A stretch of 64,000 nucleotides of DNA. Origin: Streptomyces koelreuteriae (GTDB lineage Bacteria; Actinomycetota; Actinomycetes; Streptomycetales; Streptomycetaceae). Under the pieces are notes generated by a model. It was not told the origin of the DNA. It ran no database searches and worked only from the letters and a program-made list of their open reading frames with translations. Made by a program: the position numbers and the translations under genes. Of this stretch, positions 27,335 to 35,499 are shown piece by piece. The stretch lies in the NCBI RefSeq assembly GCF_018604545.1, contig NZ_CP075896.1, forward strand, positions 806,001 through 870,000, in the 5' to 3' direction. Position 1 is the stretch's first letter, and each line of letters starts with the position of its first letter.

Positions 27335-28695
27335 GGCCCGTGCCGCTCCGTATGCCCGGCAGGCTCTTCACCGCGATCGCGACGGGCGGCGGCGGGGCCG
27401 AGGCCCTGGAGCTGCTCGCCCGCGCCGAGTACAGCCGCCGTCTGGCCTGCGCCCACGCGGTCGCCGAGGCCGCCCGTGACATCGGCGGCGGTGTGGCCGA
27501 GACGGCCGGGCAGGCCTGGGAGCTCTTGGCCGCCGCCCACCGGGCCGATCCCCGGGCGGTGTCGGCGGTGCTGACGCACCCGTCGGCGGGTACCGCCCTG
27601 ATCGGACTGCTGGCCCGGCTGGACCGCGTCGTCGAGGGCGAGGCCGGTGCGGCCGGTGAGCTGCCGGTCCAGCGCTTCAGCGCCCTCGCCGCGGCCGCGG
27701 CGGTCCGCGCGCGTGTGCCCGCCCGGGTGCGGTGGCGTCTGACCGCGGACCTCGTCTTCCTGCCCTCGCTCGGTGGTGCGGACTTCCCCGGTGCCCGCCC
27801 GGGTGACATGGCCGAGGTGGTGGTCGGTGCCGACGGTGCGGCGCGCGTCGGGGTGGCGGGGCGGAGTTCGGTGCCCGGCCCGGTCGAGGTGCCACCGGAG
27901 CCGTTCGCGCCCGCCGGACGATGGCGGGCGGCGCACCGGATCCTGGTGCCCGACACCGGAGCACCGCTGCTCCTGGACGACATCGACCCCTTGCGCTTCC
28001 CGGGCGTCCCGGAGCGGCCCCTGGGCCTGACGACCGACGATCTGCGCTGGTGGGAGGCCACGACCAGGGAGGCCTGCGACACACTCCGGTCCCACCACCC
28101 GGTGACCTACGCCGAACTCGCCGCCGGCCCCCGCACCCTGGTCCCCCTCGACAGCACGGGCAGCTTCAGCGGCAGCAGCGCGGAGGCGTTCGGCTCCATG
28201 GCGCTGTCCCGGCCGCGCACCGGGCGGGGTCTCGCCCTGTCCATGGCCCACGAGTTGCAGCACAGCAAGTTCGCCGCCCTCCTGCACCTGTTCGACCTGT
28301 TCGAGTCCGGCGGCGAGGAGCGCTACTACGCGCCGTGGCGCCCCGACCCGCGGCCCCTGCTCGGGCTCTTCCACGGGGCGTACGCGCATCTGGGCGTGAC
28401 GGACTTCTGGAACCGCCGCCGGGCCGTGGAGCGGGGTCCGGAGGAACTCGCCCGGGCCGAGGCCCAGTTCGTCCGCTGGCGTACGGGCGCCCGGGAGGCC
28501 ACGGAGGTGCTGCTGACCTCCGGCCGCCTCACGCCCCTGGGACAGCGCTTCGCCCGGACGATGCTGGACACCCTCGACGGTCTGTGCCGCCTCCCGGTCC
28601 CGGCCGAGGCCCGGCGCCGGGGGCAGGCCCTGGCGGCGGAGCACCGGACGGAGTGGGTGCGCAGAAACGGAGTGCCTCAGGCGCTGCTGATCTGA
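27331..28695 (+). CDS. HExxH motif protein of the Fxs locus
   Basis: 454-aa protein of the HEXXH-motif family that accompanies FxsB-type maturases. The zinc-binding-like motif MAHELQHSK lies near residue 308, with downstream acidic and His residues (GAYAHLGVTDF) that could complete a metal site. The role is unproven: it may cleave or further modify the cyclophane peptide. No signal peptide. Translationally coupled to fxsB (ATGA at 27331-27334) and followed by a very long hairpin. Confidence 0.88.
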   Translation: MRPVPLRMPGRLFTAIATGGGGAEALELLARAEYSRRLACAHAVAEAARDIGGGVAETAGQAWELLAAAHRADPRAVSAVLTHPSAGTALIGLLARLDRVVEGEAGAAGELPVQRFSALAAAAAVRARVPARVRWRLTADLVFLPSLGGADFPGARPGDMAEVVVGADGAARVGVAGRSSVPGPVEVPPEPFAPAGRWRAAHRILVPDTGAPLLLDDIDPLRFPGVPERPLGLTTDDLRWWEATTREACDTLRSHHPVTYAELAAGPRTLVPLDSTGSFSGSSAEAFGSMALSRPRTGRGLALSMAHELQHSKFAALLHLFDLFESGGEERYYAPWRPDPRPLLGLFHGAYAHLGVTDFWNRRRAVERGPEELARAEAQFVRWRTGAREATEVLLTSGRLTPLGQRFARTMLDTLDGLCRLPVPAEARRRGQALAAEHRTEWVRRNGVPQALLI

Positions 28696-28722
28696 GCGAA
28701 CCTGCTCGCACGGTGCCCGCGA

Positions 28723-28764
28723 ACGCAATCGGGTGGGTGGCATGTGCCACCCACCCGATTGCGT
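28723..28764. terminator. 20-bp perfect inverted repeat terminator
   Basis: ACGCAATCGGGTGGGTGGCA and its exact complement are separated by only two bases. It lies 28 bases after the HExxH stop and 22 bases beyond the bL37 stop on the other strand, so it can end both transcripts. Confidence 0.8.
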
Positions 28765-28785
28765 CGGCGTGCCCGCAGGACCGCG

Positions 28786-28863
28786 TCAGGACTGCGGACG
28801 GCTGCCGTGGTTCGCGCCGTTCTTGCGGCGGGCCTTCTTCTTGCGACGTCGCTTCGAGGACAT
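28786..28863 (-). CDS. bL37-like 25-aa ribosomal protein
   Basis: Tiny, very basic 25-aa protein: MSSKRRRKKKARRK, then NGANHGSRPQS. The KxxRK-rich start and the NHG-RP ending match the actinobacterial large-subunit protein bL37. The ATG at 28863 is preceded by AGAGGAGGCTCG, an excellent ribosome-binding site, and the TGA is at 28786. It is convergent with the HExxH gene and divergent from the permease. It binds ribosomal RNA and is not part of the RiPP pathway. Confidence 0.85.
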   Translation of the reverse strand: MSSKRRRKKKARRKNGANHGSRPQS

Positions 28864-28897
28864 CGAGCCTCCTCTTTCTTGCCTTTTGGTCACTGTC

Positions 28898-28919
28898 CAC
28901 CGGATTGTCGCATCCGGTG
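28898..28919. promoter_or_regulatory. Inverted repeat upstream of bL37
   Basis: CACCGGAT-TGTCGC-ATCCGGTG, an 8-bp perfect dyad 35 bases before the bL37 start. On the minus strand GACAAT within it could serve as the -10. It may be an operator; the regulator is unknown. Confidence 0.4.
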
Positions 28920-29119
28920 ATCACAGAGCGCCTTTCCAGCCGCCGCCACGGCAAACACACCCGATGTGCGCGCACAGGGGTGGCCTATGTCACTGGGGCG
29001 AGGCATTGGCCGGAAGGCCAAAGCGGCACCCGCCGTCTTGGCCGACGCGCACACCCCTCCCCACGCCCCCGCTACGCATCATCAAGGGCCACAACGGGAG
29101 TCGTGAGAGGAGTGAACGC

Positions 29120-30586
29120 GTGGACAGTGTGCGAACCGGGCCGCGGAGATCCGTGGGCGAGGCCGGTGTCCGCGGCAGGCTGACGCGGCGGCGGGACGTC
29201 GCCGATCTGGTGGCCGAGGCCGACGGCGGTCAGCTCCGCCGGACCATGGGGCTCACCCAGCTCACGCTGCTCAGCGTGGGAGCCACCCTGGGCACCGGGA
29301 TCTTCGTGGTGCTCGGCCAGGCGGTGCCCGAGGCGGGCCCGGCCGTGGTGTTCTCCTTCGTGCTCGCCGGGCTCACCGCGCTGTTCTCCGCCCTGTCCTA
29401 CGCCGAGCTGGCCGGCATGATCCCCGGTGCCGGGTCCTCGTACAGCTACACCTACGCCACGCTCGGCGAGCTGGTCGCCTGGGTCTGCGGCTGGTGTCTG
29501 GTGCTGGAGTACGGCGTCTCGGTGGCCGCCGTCGCGGTCGGCTGGGGCCAGTACGTGAACGAGCTGCTGGAGCTCACCGTCGGGTGGACGCTGCCCGCGT
29601 CGCTGGCCGCCCCGCCCGGCGCGGGCGGCGTGCTGAACGTCCCGGCCGCCGCGATCGTCGTGCTCTCCATGGTGGTGCTGCTGCGCGGTTCCCGGGAGAG
29701 CGCTGTGGTGAACGCGGTCATGGTGGCGGTGAAGGTGGCGGCCCTCGTGCTGTTCTGCGCCGTCGCGTTCACCGCGTTCCGCGCCGGCAACTTCCGGCCG
29801 CTGTTCCCGCTCGGCATGGCCGGGGTGAGCGCGGGCGCCGCCTCGCTGTTCTTCTCGTACATCGGCTTCGACGCCGCCTCGACCGCCGGTGAGGAGGCGA
29901 AGAACCCGCAGCGCGATCTGCCGCGCGCCATCCTGCTCTCCCTCGGGCTGATCACCGCGCTGTACTGCGCGGTGGCGATCGCCGCGGTCGGCGCGATGCC
30001 GTGGCAGCGGTTCGCGGGCACCGAGGCCACCCTCAGCGAGGTGCTGGTCCACGCGGTCGGCGGTGGCACCCTCTGGCCCGTCCTGCTGTCCGTCGGGGCG
30101 GTCGTCGCCACCACGAGCGTCGTGCTCGCCGTGCAGTACGGGCAGACCCGCATCCTGTTCTCGATGGCGCGCGACGGGCTCGTCCCACCGCTGTTCGCCA
30201 AGGTCCACGCCCGGTCCGGCGTGCCCCGCGCCAACATCGTCATCGTCTCCGCGTTCGTCATGGTGCTCGCCGCCCTGGTACCGCTGGGCGCGCTCGCCGA
30301 CGCCACCAGCATCGGCACCCTGTTCGCCTTCGCGCTGGTCAACGCAGCCGTCCTGATCCTGCGCCGGCGCAGCCCCGGCGCGCCGCGCAGTTTCCGGGTG
30401 CCGCTCGCGCCCCTGACCTGCGCGCTGGGCACGCTGTGCTGCGGCTATGTGATGTGGGGACTCGGCGCGGACACCTGGACCGCGTTCGGCCTGTGGATGG
30501 CCGTCGGACTGGCCGTCTACCTGCTCTACGGCATCCGGCACTCCCGGCTCGGCCGGCCCGCACCCGAGAAGGAGAGCACGGAATGA
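29120..30586 (+). CDS. APC family amino acid permease
   Basis: 488-aa secondary transporter with about 12 membrane helices. APC marks: GATLGTGIFVVLG in helix 1, SYAELAGMIPGAGSSYSY in helices 2-3 and FFSYIGFDAASTAGEEAKNPQRD in helix 6. It resembles cationic amino acid permeases. GTG 29120 is preceded by GAGAGGAG. Its stop overlaps the start of the M20 desuccinylase gene (ATGA at 30583-30586), so imported substrate is probably fed to that enzyme. Confidence 0.92.
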   Translation: MDSVRTGPRRSVGEAGVRGRLTRRRDVADLVAEADGGQLRRTMGLTQLTLLSVGATLGTGIFVVLGQAVPEAGPAVVFSFVLAGLTALFSALSYAELAGMIPGAGSSYSYTYATLGELVAWVCGWCLVLEYGVSVAAVAVGWGQYVNELLELTVGWTLPASLAAPPGAGGVLNVPAAAIVVLSMVVLLRGSRESAVVNAVMVAVKVAALVLFCAVAFTAFRAGNFRPLFPLGMAGVSAGAASLFFSYIGFDAASTAGEEAKNPQRDLPRAILLSLGLITALYCAVAIAAVGAMPWQRFAGTEATLSEVLVHAVGGGTLWPVLLSVGAVVATTSVVLAVQYGQTRILFSMARDGLVPPLFAKVHARSGVPRANIVIVSAFVMVLAALVPLGALADATSIGTLFAFALVNAAVLILRRRSPGAPRSFRVPLAPLTCALGTLCCGYVMWGLGADTWTAFGLWMAVGLAVYLLYGIRHSRLGRPAPEKESTE

Positions 30587-31653
30587 TCCCGCTCGACCCG
30601 GCCACGAACCCGGTGGACCTGGTGGATCTCACGAGAGCCCTGGTGGACGTCCCTTCCGAGAGCGGCGAGGAGGCCGGCCTCGCCGACGCCGTGGAGTCCG
30701 CGCTGCGCACGCACCCCCACCTCACCGTCGTACGCCTCGGCAACTCCGTCGTGGCCCGCACCGATGCGGGCCGTGCCGAGCGCGTGATCATCGCCGGCCA
30801 TCTGGACACCGTCCCGGCCGCCGGGAACCTGCCCTCCCGGCTGGAGGGCGAGCGGCTGTACGGGCTCGGGGCGTGCGACATGAAGGGCGGCGTCGCCGTC
30901 GCCCTGCGGCTCGCGTCCGGCCTCGCCGCGCCGGTGCGTGACGTGACGTACGTCTTCTACGAGTGCGAAGAGGTCGCCGGTGACCGCAACGGCCTGCAGC
31001 GCGTCGCCGCCGACCGCCCCGATCTGCTCGAAGCGGACCTCGCCATCCTCATGGAACCGTCCGACGCGGGCGTCGAGGCGGGCTGCCAGGGCGTCCTGAA
31101 CGCGGACGTCACGGTGCGCGGCGAGCGCGCCCACACCGCCCGCTCCTGGAGGGGCGTCAACGCCGCGCACCGAGCGGCCGCCGTGCTCCGGCGCCTGGAC
31201 GACCACAGCGCCGAGCGGATCGTCATCGACGGACTGGAGTACCGCGAGGGGCTGAACGCGGTCGCCGTCCGCGCGGGCATCGCCGACAACGTCGTCCCCG
31301 ACACCTGCGTGATCAGCGTCAACCTGCGTTTCGCGCCGAGCCGTTCGCCCGAGCAGGCCGAGGCGTATCTGCGCGCGCTGTTCCCCGAGTACGAGGTGGA
31401 GGTCACCGAGGTGGTGCCGGGGGCCCTGCCCGGGCTCGGCCAGGGGCCGGTGGCCTCGCTGGTCGAGGCGCTGGGCTCGGTTCCCCGCCCCAAGCTGGGC
31501 TGGACGGACGTGGCCCGCTTCACCGCGCTCGGCACGCCCGCGCTCAACTACGGCCCCGGCGACCCGACGCTGGCGCACACCGCCGGGGAGTACGTGACCG
31601 TCGGGCAACTGCGGGAGTGCGAGCGGCGGCTCACCGCCTGGCTGAGCGGCTGA
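30583..31653 (+). CDS. M20 family N-succinyl-amino acid desuccinylase (DapE-like)
   Basis: 356-aa dizinc amidohydrolase of the DapE/ArgE/M20 type. Metal and catalytic motifs: GHLDTVPA, GLGACDMKGG and YECEEVAG; a dimerisation lid domain lies near 175-285. Sequence alone fits succinyl-diaminopimelate desuccinylase. Coupling to an amino acid permease, and closeness to a racemase of the NSAR/OSBS type and a GNAT gene, make removal of succinyl from N-succinyl-L-amino acids the more likely job. It converges with the PucR gene, 17 bases apart. Confidence 0.85.
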   Translation: MIPLDPATNPVDLVDLTRALVDVPSESGEEAGLADAVESALRTHPHLTVVRLGNSVVARTDAGRAERVIIAGHLDTVPAAGNLPSRLEGERLYGLGACDMKGGVAVALRLASGLAAPVRDVTYVFYECEEVAGDRNGLQRVAADRPDLLEADLAILMEPSDAGVEAGCQGVLNADVTVRGERAHTARSWRGVNAAHRAAAVLRRLDDHSAERIVIDGLEYREGLNAVAVRAGIADNVVPDTCVISVNLRFAPSRSPEQAEAYLRALFPEYEVEVTEVVPGALPGLGQGPVASLVEALGSVPRPKLGWTDVARFTALGTPALNYGPGDPTLAHTAGEYVTVGQLRECERRLTAWLSG

Positions 31654-31670
31654 CCACCCCTGCCCGGGTG

Positions 31671-33275
31671 TCAGACCGGGCCGGTGCCGCGCAGACCCCC
31701 GAGTGTGCGCAACTGCAGCCACAGCACCAGCCGCTCGTCCGGGTCGTCCAGATCGACACCGAGGTGCTGCTGCGCCTGACGGAGGCGGTACCGGCAGGTG
31801 TTGGGGTGGACGGCGAGCAGCCCGGCCGCCCGCGCGACGTCGCCCCCGGCGTCCAGCCAGCACACCAGGGTCCTGGCGTAGTCGGTGCCGTGCCCGGTGT
31901 CGTACGCCAGGACGTCCCGCCAGGCCCCGGCCGTCAACGCCCGCTGCCCGTCCATGAGTTCCCGCAGCCGCAGCAGGGTGACCCGGGCCCGTACCTCCGT
32001 CACGACGGCGACGTCCTCCCCCGGGCCGAGCACCCGCAGCACCAGGTCGGCGTCGTCCCGTGAGCCGCGTACCGCCGCCGGCTCCGCCACCGCCTCGCCC
32101 AGCCCGGCCCGCACCCGCGTCCGCAGCGCCTGGGCCGCGCGCCGCACGATGTCCTCGGCCAGGCGCCGGTGCCGCTCCTCGCGCCCGGCCGAGCCGCTCG
32201 GCTCCGCACCGGTCACCGGCAGCAGCGCGTACACCCGCCCGTCGGCCAGCGCGCATGTGTGCCGCCCGTAGCGCGCCTCGCAGTGCAGCCGTACGAGGTC
32301 GAGCAGCCGCAGCGCGGTCTGTTCCTCGTCGGGCGTGGACCCGGCGCCGTCGAGGGCGAAGGAAACGACCCGGACCGGGGTTCCCTCGGCGAGGCCGAGG
32401 CGGTGCGCGGCGCCCGCCGGATCGGCGCTGCCGTCGAGGAGACGGCGCAGCAGGTCGCTCGTGAGCTGCCGGGACAGCTCCTCGCCGGCCCGCGCCCGCA
32501 GCAGGAGCAGGGCGGCCGTGGACGCGCCCCGGGCGAGCGCCTCCTCGGCGTCGGGGCCGAGCTGTCCGTCGTCGACGACCCACACCGACCCCAGCGTCTC
32601 GCCGCCCGCCCGGATCGCCACGGCGAGCCGCGGCAGCTCCTCGCCGTCCAGCGCGGCGAGGCGTACGGGACCGGGGGCGGCGAACAGGACGCGGTACTGC
32701 TCGCTGTTCTCGGGGCTGCTGGGCACCTGACGGCCCAGAATGCCCTGTCGCCGGGCCTCGTCGACGGCCTGCCGGGGCAGGGTGGAGTACGCCAGGATCC
32801 GCTGCCGGGCGTCCTCGATGACGGTCGCGCCGCCCACCGCCGCGGCCACCGCGTTGGCCAGCGAGAACAGGTCCCCGAACGCCGCTTCGCTGTCCCCGGG
32901 TCCCGGCCGGGACCCGATCGCCGAGGCCAGCAGCAGATGGACGTGATGCCAGGCGGCGTCCTCGTCGACGGCGAGCAGTGTGAGGCCGTGGGCCTTCGCC
33001 GCGGCCACCGTCTCGGGCTGCGAGGCCCCGCCCCGTACGACGAGTCCGGCCACCCCGGCCGCGGCGGCGTCGCGCGCCAGCGGCTCGATCCCGCCCGGCG
33101 GCAGCCCGACGGTCAGCACCAGGGCACCGGGCGCGCCGCGCGGGAAGGGATCCCCTTGGCCGTGGAGCAGGATCTCGGAGACGGGGCTGGCGAGGCCGTC
33201 CGCCGGGGCGGTGAGCACCCGGAGCAGGGGCTCGCCGAGGGTGCCGATCAGTTCCTCGAGGGTGCGGGCGTCCAT
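31671..33275 (-). CDS. PucR family transcriptional regulator
   Basis: 534 aa. N-terminal PucR ligand domain (SEILLHGQGDPFPRGAPGALVLTVG), a GGDEF-like middle region (VRVVSFALDGAG ... CALADGRVYALLPV) and the C-terminal PucR-type HTH (LVCWLDAGGDVARAAGLLAVHPNTCRYRLRQ). Such regulators sense amino acid or purine catabolites. It sits inside, and opposite to, the permease/desuccinylase and GNAT/racemase pairs, and the 172-bp gap to the GNAT gene is the likely operator region. Confidence 0.9.
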   Translation of the reverse strand: MDARTLEELIGTLGEPLLRVLTAPADGLASPVSEILLHGQGDPFPRGAPGALVLTVGLPPGGIEPLARDAAAAGVAGLVVRGGASQPETVAAAKAHGLTLLAVDEDAAWHHVHLLLASAIGSRPGPGDSEAAFGDLFSLANAVAAAVGGATVIEDARQRILAYSTLPRQAVDEARRQGILGRQVPSSPENSEQYRVLFAAPGPVRLAALDGEELPRLAVAIRAGGETLGSVWVVDDGQLGPDAEEALARGASTAALLLLRARAGEELSRQLTSDLLRRLLDGSADPAGAAHRLGLAEGTPVRVVSFALDGAGSTPDEEQTALRLLDLVRLHCEARYGRHTCALADGRVYALLPVTGAEPSGSAGREERHRRLAEDIVRRAAQALRTRVRAGLGEAVAEPAAVRGSRDDADLVLRVLGPGEDVAVVTEVRARVTLLRLRELMDGQRALTAGAWRDVLAYDTGHGTDYARTLVCWLDAGGDVARAAGLLAVHPNTCRYRLRQAQQHLGVDLDDPDERLVLWLQLRTLGGLRGTGPV

Positions 33276-33447
33276 GGGTGGTCGGGCTCCTGGGGCGGTG
33301 GTGTGCAGACGGTGGTGTTCGCAGGGGTCTGCGGGTTTCTATCGGGCGGTGATCCCGGCCGGCCTTGGCCGATCGCAACAGAGGCGGATGCCTTCATTGT
33401 GCCTGCCGACAACGGCCGCCCGGGCTCCGGCGACGCAGACTCACCGC

Positions 33448-34362
33448 ATGACACCTGTGACGATCTCCGCCGCCGGGCCCGGGCCGGCGGAAGCACCCCG
33501 CACGGCCGGGGGGACAGCGCCCGGTGCCTGGGCGGGTATCGCCGACGCCGCGGCCCGCACCGCCGGGGTCACGGTCCGTACCGTGCACGACGTGGCCGGT
33601 ATCCACGCCGTGGCCGGTTTCTTCGCCGATGTGTGGCAGACGCCCAGGGCCACCCCGCCGTATCCGGCCGAGGTGCTGCACAGCCTGGTGCACGCCGGCG
33701 GGGCGGTGCACGCCGCGTACGCGGCCGGACCGTCGGGCGAGCGGCTCGCCGGGGCGGCGGTGGCGGTGTTCGGTGCCCCCGCCGAGCGGGACGTGTACTC
33801 GTTCGTCGCGGCGGCGACCGCGGCGGGCCGGGGGGTGGGGTTCGCGGTCAAGCAGGCGCAGCGGGTGTGGGCGCTGGAGCGGGGCGCCACCACGATGCGC
33901 TGGACGTTCGACCCGCTGGTGCGCCGCAACGCCCGCTTCAACCTGGTCAAACTGGGTGCGGTCGGCAGCGAGTACCTGGTCGACTTCTACGGGCCGATGA
34001 ACGACGGTGTGAACGGCGGCGACGAGAGCGACCGGCTGACCATCACCTGGGACCTGGCGACGGGGACCACACGTACGGACGAGCCCACCGCGGGCCGCGC
34101 CGCGGCCGACGTCGTGACCCGGGCACCCGACGACGGGCCGCTCGCCCTGCGCGACGCGGACCGGCTGTGGTGCCGCGTACCCGAGGACATCGTCGCGCTG
34201 CGCGCCGCCGACCCGGCCCTCGCGCTCGCGTGGCGGCACGCCGTACGCGGGGTGTTCACGGAGGCGTACGCCGAGGGCCTGCGCGCGACGGCCATGTCAC
34301 GCGACGGCTGGTACCTGCTGACCCGGACGCCCTTCAAGACGCCTCACGAAAGGCAGCGATGA
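33448..34362 (+). CDS. GNAT family acyltransferase, probable N-succinyltransferase
   Basis: 304-aa single-domain GNAT-like protein. Recognisable parts are GVTVRTVHDVAGIHAVAGFFADVW, the central strand ERDVYSFVAAATAAGRGVGFAVKQAQRVWALERGATTMRWTFDPL, and NARFNLVKLGAVGSEYLVDFYGPMNDG. The usual acetyl-CoA loop is modified to GRGVGFAVKQAQ. Its TGA overlaps the ATG of the racemase gene. In Geobacillus a GNAT succinyltransferase works with NSAR, so succinylation of D-amino acids is the favoured guess. The ATG at 33448 lacks a clear ribosome-binding site. Confidence 0.78.
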   Translation: MTPVTISAAGPGPAEAPRTAGGTAPGAWAGIADAAARTAGVTVRTVHDVAGIHAVAGFFADVWQTPRATPPYPAEVLHSLVHAGGAVHAAYAAGPSGERLAGAAVAVFGAPAERDVYSFVAAATAAGRGVGFAVKQAQRVWALERGATTMRWTFDPLVRRNARFNLVKLGAVGSEYLVDFYGPMNDGVNGGDESDRLTITWDLATGTTRTDEPTAGRAAADVVTRAPDDGPLALRDADRLWCRVPEDIVALRAADPALALAWRHAVRGVFTEAYAEGLRATAMSRDGWYLLTRTPFKTPHERQR

Positions 34363-35474
34363 AGCTCGAACGCGTGGAACTGCTCCACGTCGCCATCCCC
34401 CTCGTCACCCCGTTCCGCACGTCGTTCGGGACGATGACCAGCAAGGACACCTTCCTGCTGCGCGTGGTGACCGACGCGGCCGAGGGCTGGTCGGAATTCG
34501 CCGCCGACCCCGAGCCCCTGTACTGCTCGGAGTTCGTCGCCGGCGCCGAGATGGTGATCCGCGACTTCCTGCTGCCGAGGGTGGCCGCCCTCCCCGAGCC
34601 GACGACGGCGGCCGTCGCCCCCGCCATGGCCTCCGTCAAGGGCCACGAGCTGGCCAAGGCGGCCCTGGAGACCGCCCTCCTGGACGCGGAACTGCGCGCC
34701 TACGGGATGTCGTTGGCGACGTTCCTCGGCTCGGTGCACGAACGGGTACCTGCGGGTGTCTCGGTCGGCATCAAGAATTCCGTGCCCGAACTGCTGGACG
34801 ACGTCGAGCGCTACCTCGACGAGGGCTACCTCCGCATCAAGCTGAAGATAGAGCCGGGCTGGGACGTGGAGCCGGTGCGCGCGGTACGCGACCGCTTCGG
34901 CGACGCGCTGCCGCTCCAGGTCGACGCCAACACCGCCTACACGCTCGCCGACGCCGACCAGCTGCGCCGGCTCGACGACTTCGGGCTGCTGCTGATCGAG
35001 GAGCCGCTGGAGGAGAACAACCTCCATGCCCACGCCCGGCTCCAGCAGCGCCTGCGCACCCCGGTGTGCCTCGACGAGTCGATCCACTCGGCGCGTGACG
35101 CCGCGTCCGCGATCGCGATGGACGCCTGCCGGGTCGTCAACGTCAAGCCGGCCCGCGTCGGCGGCTACCTCGAAGCGCGTCGCATCCACGACGTGTGCGC
35201 CGCCCACGGTGTGCCGGTGTGGTGCGGCGGCATGCTGGAGACGGGCATCGGCCGCGCCCCCAACCTGGCGCTGGCCGCCCTCCCGGGCTGCACGCTCCCC
35301 GGCGACACCTCGGCCTCCCGCCGCTACTTCGCGGAGGACATCACGGAACCGTTCGTCCTCCAGGACGGCCACCTCCCCGTCCCCACGTCACCCGGCATCG
35401 GCGTCACCCCGCTGCCGGACGCCCTCGCCCGCTTCACGACGTCTAGGCGGGAGCTGTTCGCGACACGGCGCTGA
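34359..35474 (+). CDS. N-succinylamino acid racemase / o-succinylbenzoate synthase family enzyme
   Basis: 371-aa enolase-superfamily protein of the NSAR/OSBS (menC) branch. Catalytic acid-base Lys in RIKLKIE, metal ligands in VDANTAY, IEEPLEENN and CLDESIHS, second Lys in VNVKPARVGG. The sequence cannot separate OSBS from NSAR activity; no other men genes are here, whereas a GNAT gene (coupled by ATGA), an M20 desuccinylase and an amino acid permease are. That favours racemisation of N-succinylamino acids. It ends 25 bases before the convergent ABC transporter gene. Confidence 0.88.
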   Translation: MKLERVELLHVAIPLVTPFRTSFGTMTSKDTFLLRVVTDAAEGWSEFAADPEPLYCSEFVAGAEMVIRDFLLPRVAALPEPTTAAVAPAMASVKGHELAKAALETALLDAELRAYGMSLATFLGSVHERVPAGVSVGIKNSVPELLDDVERYLDEGYLRIKLKIEPGWDVEPVRAVRDRFGDALPLQVDANTAYTLADADQLRRLDDFGLLLIEEPLEENNLHAHARLQQRLRTPVCLDESIHSARDAASAIAMDACRVVNVKPARVGGYLEARRIHDVCAAHGVPVWCGGMLETGIGRAPNLALAALPGCTLPGDTSASRRYFAEDITEPFVLQDGHLPVPTSPGIGVTPLPDALARFTTSRRELFATRR

Positions 35475-35499
35475 GAATGACCGCGGGCCGATTCCACCC

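Noticed and set aside
30583..31653. Housekeeping dapE for lysine synthesis
   Set aside because: Not excluded by sequence, but coupling to an amino acid permease and the NSAR/GNAT neighbours fit a catabolic desuccinylase better. I kept the family call and left out the symbol.
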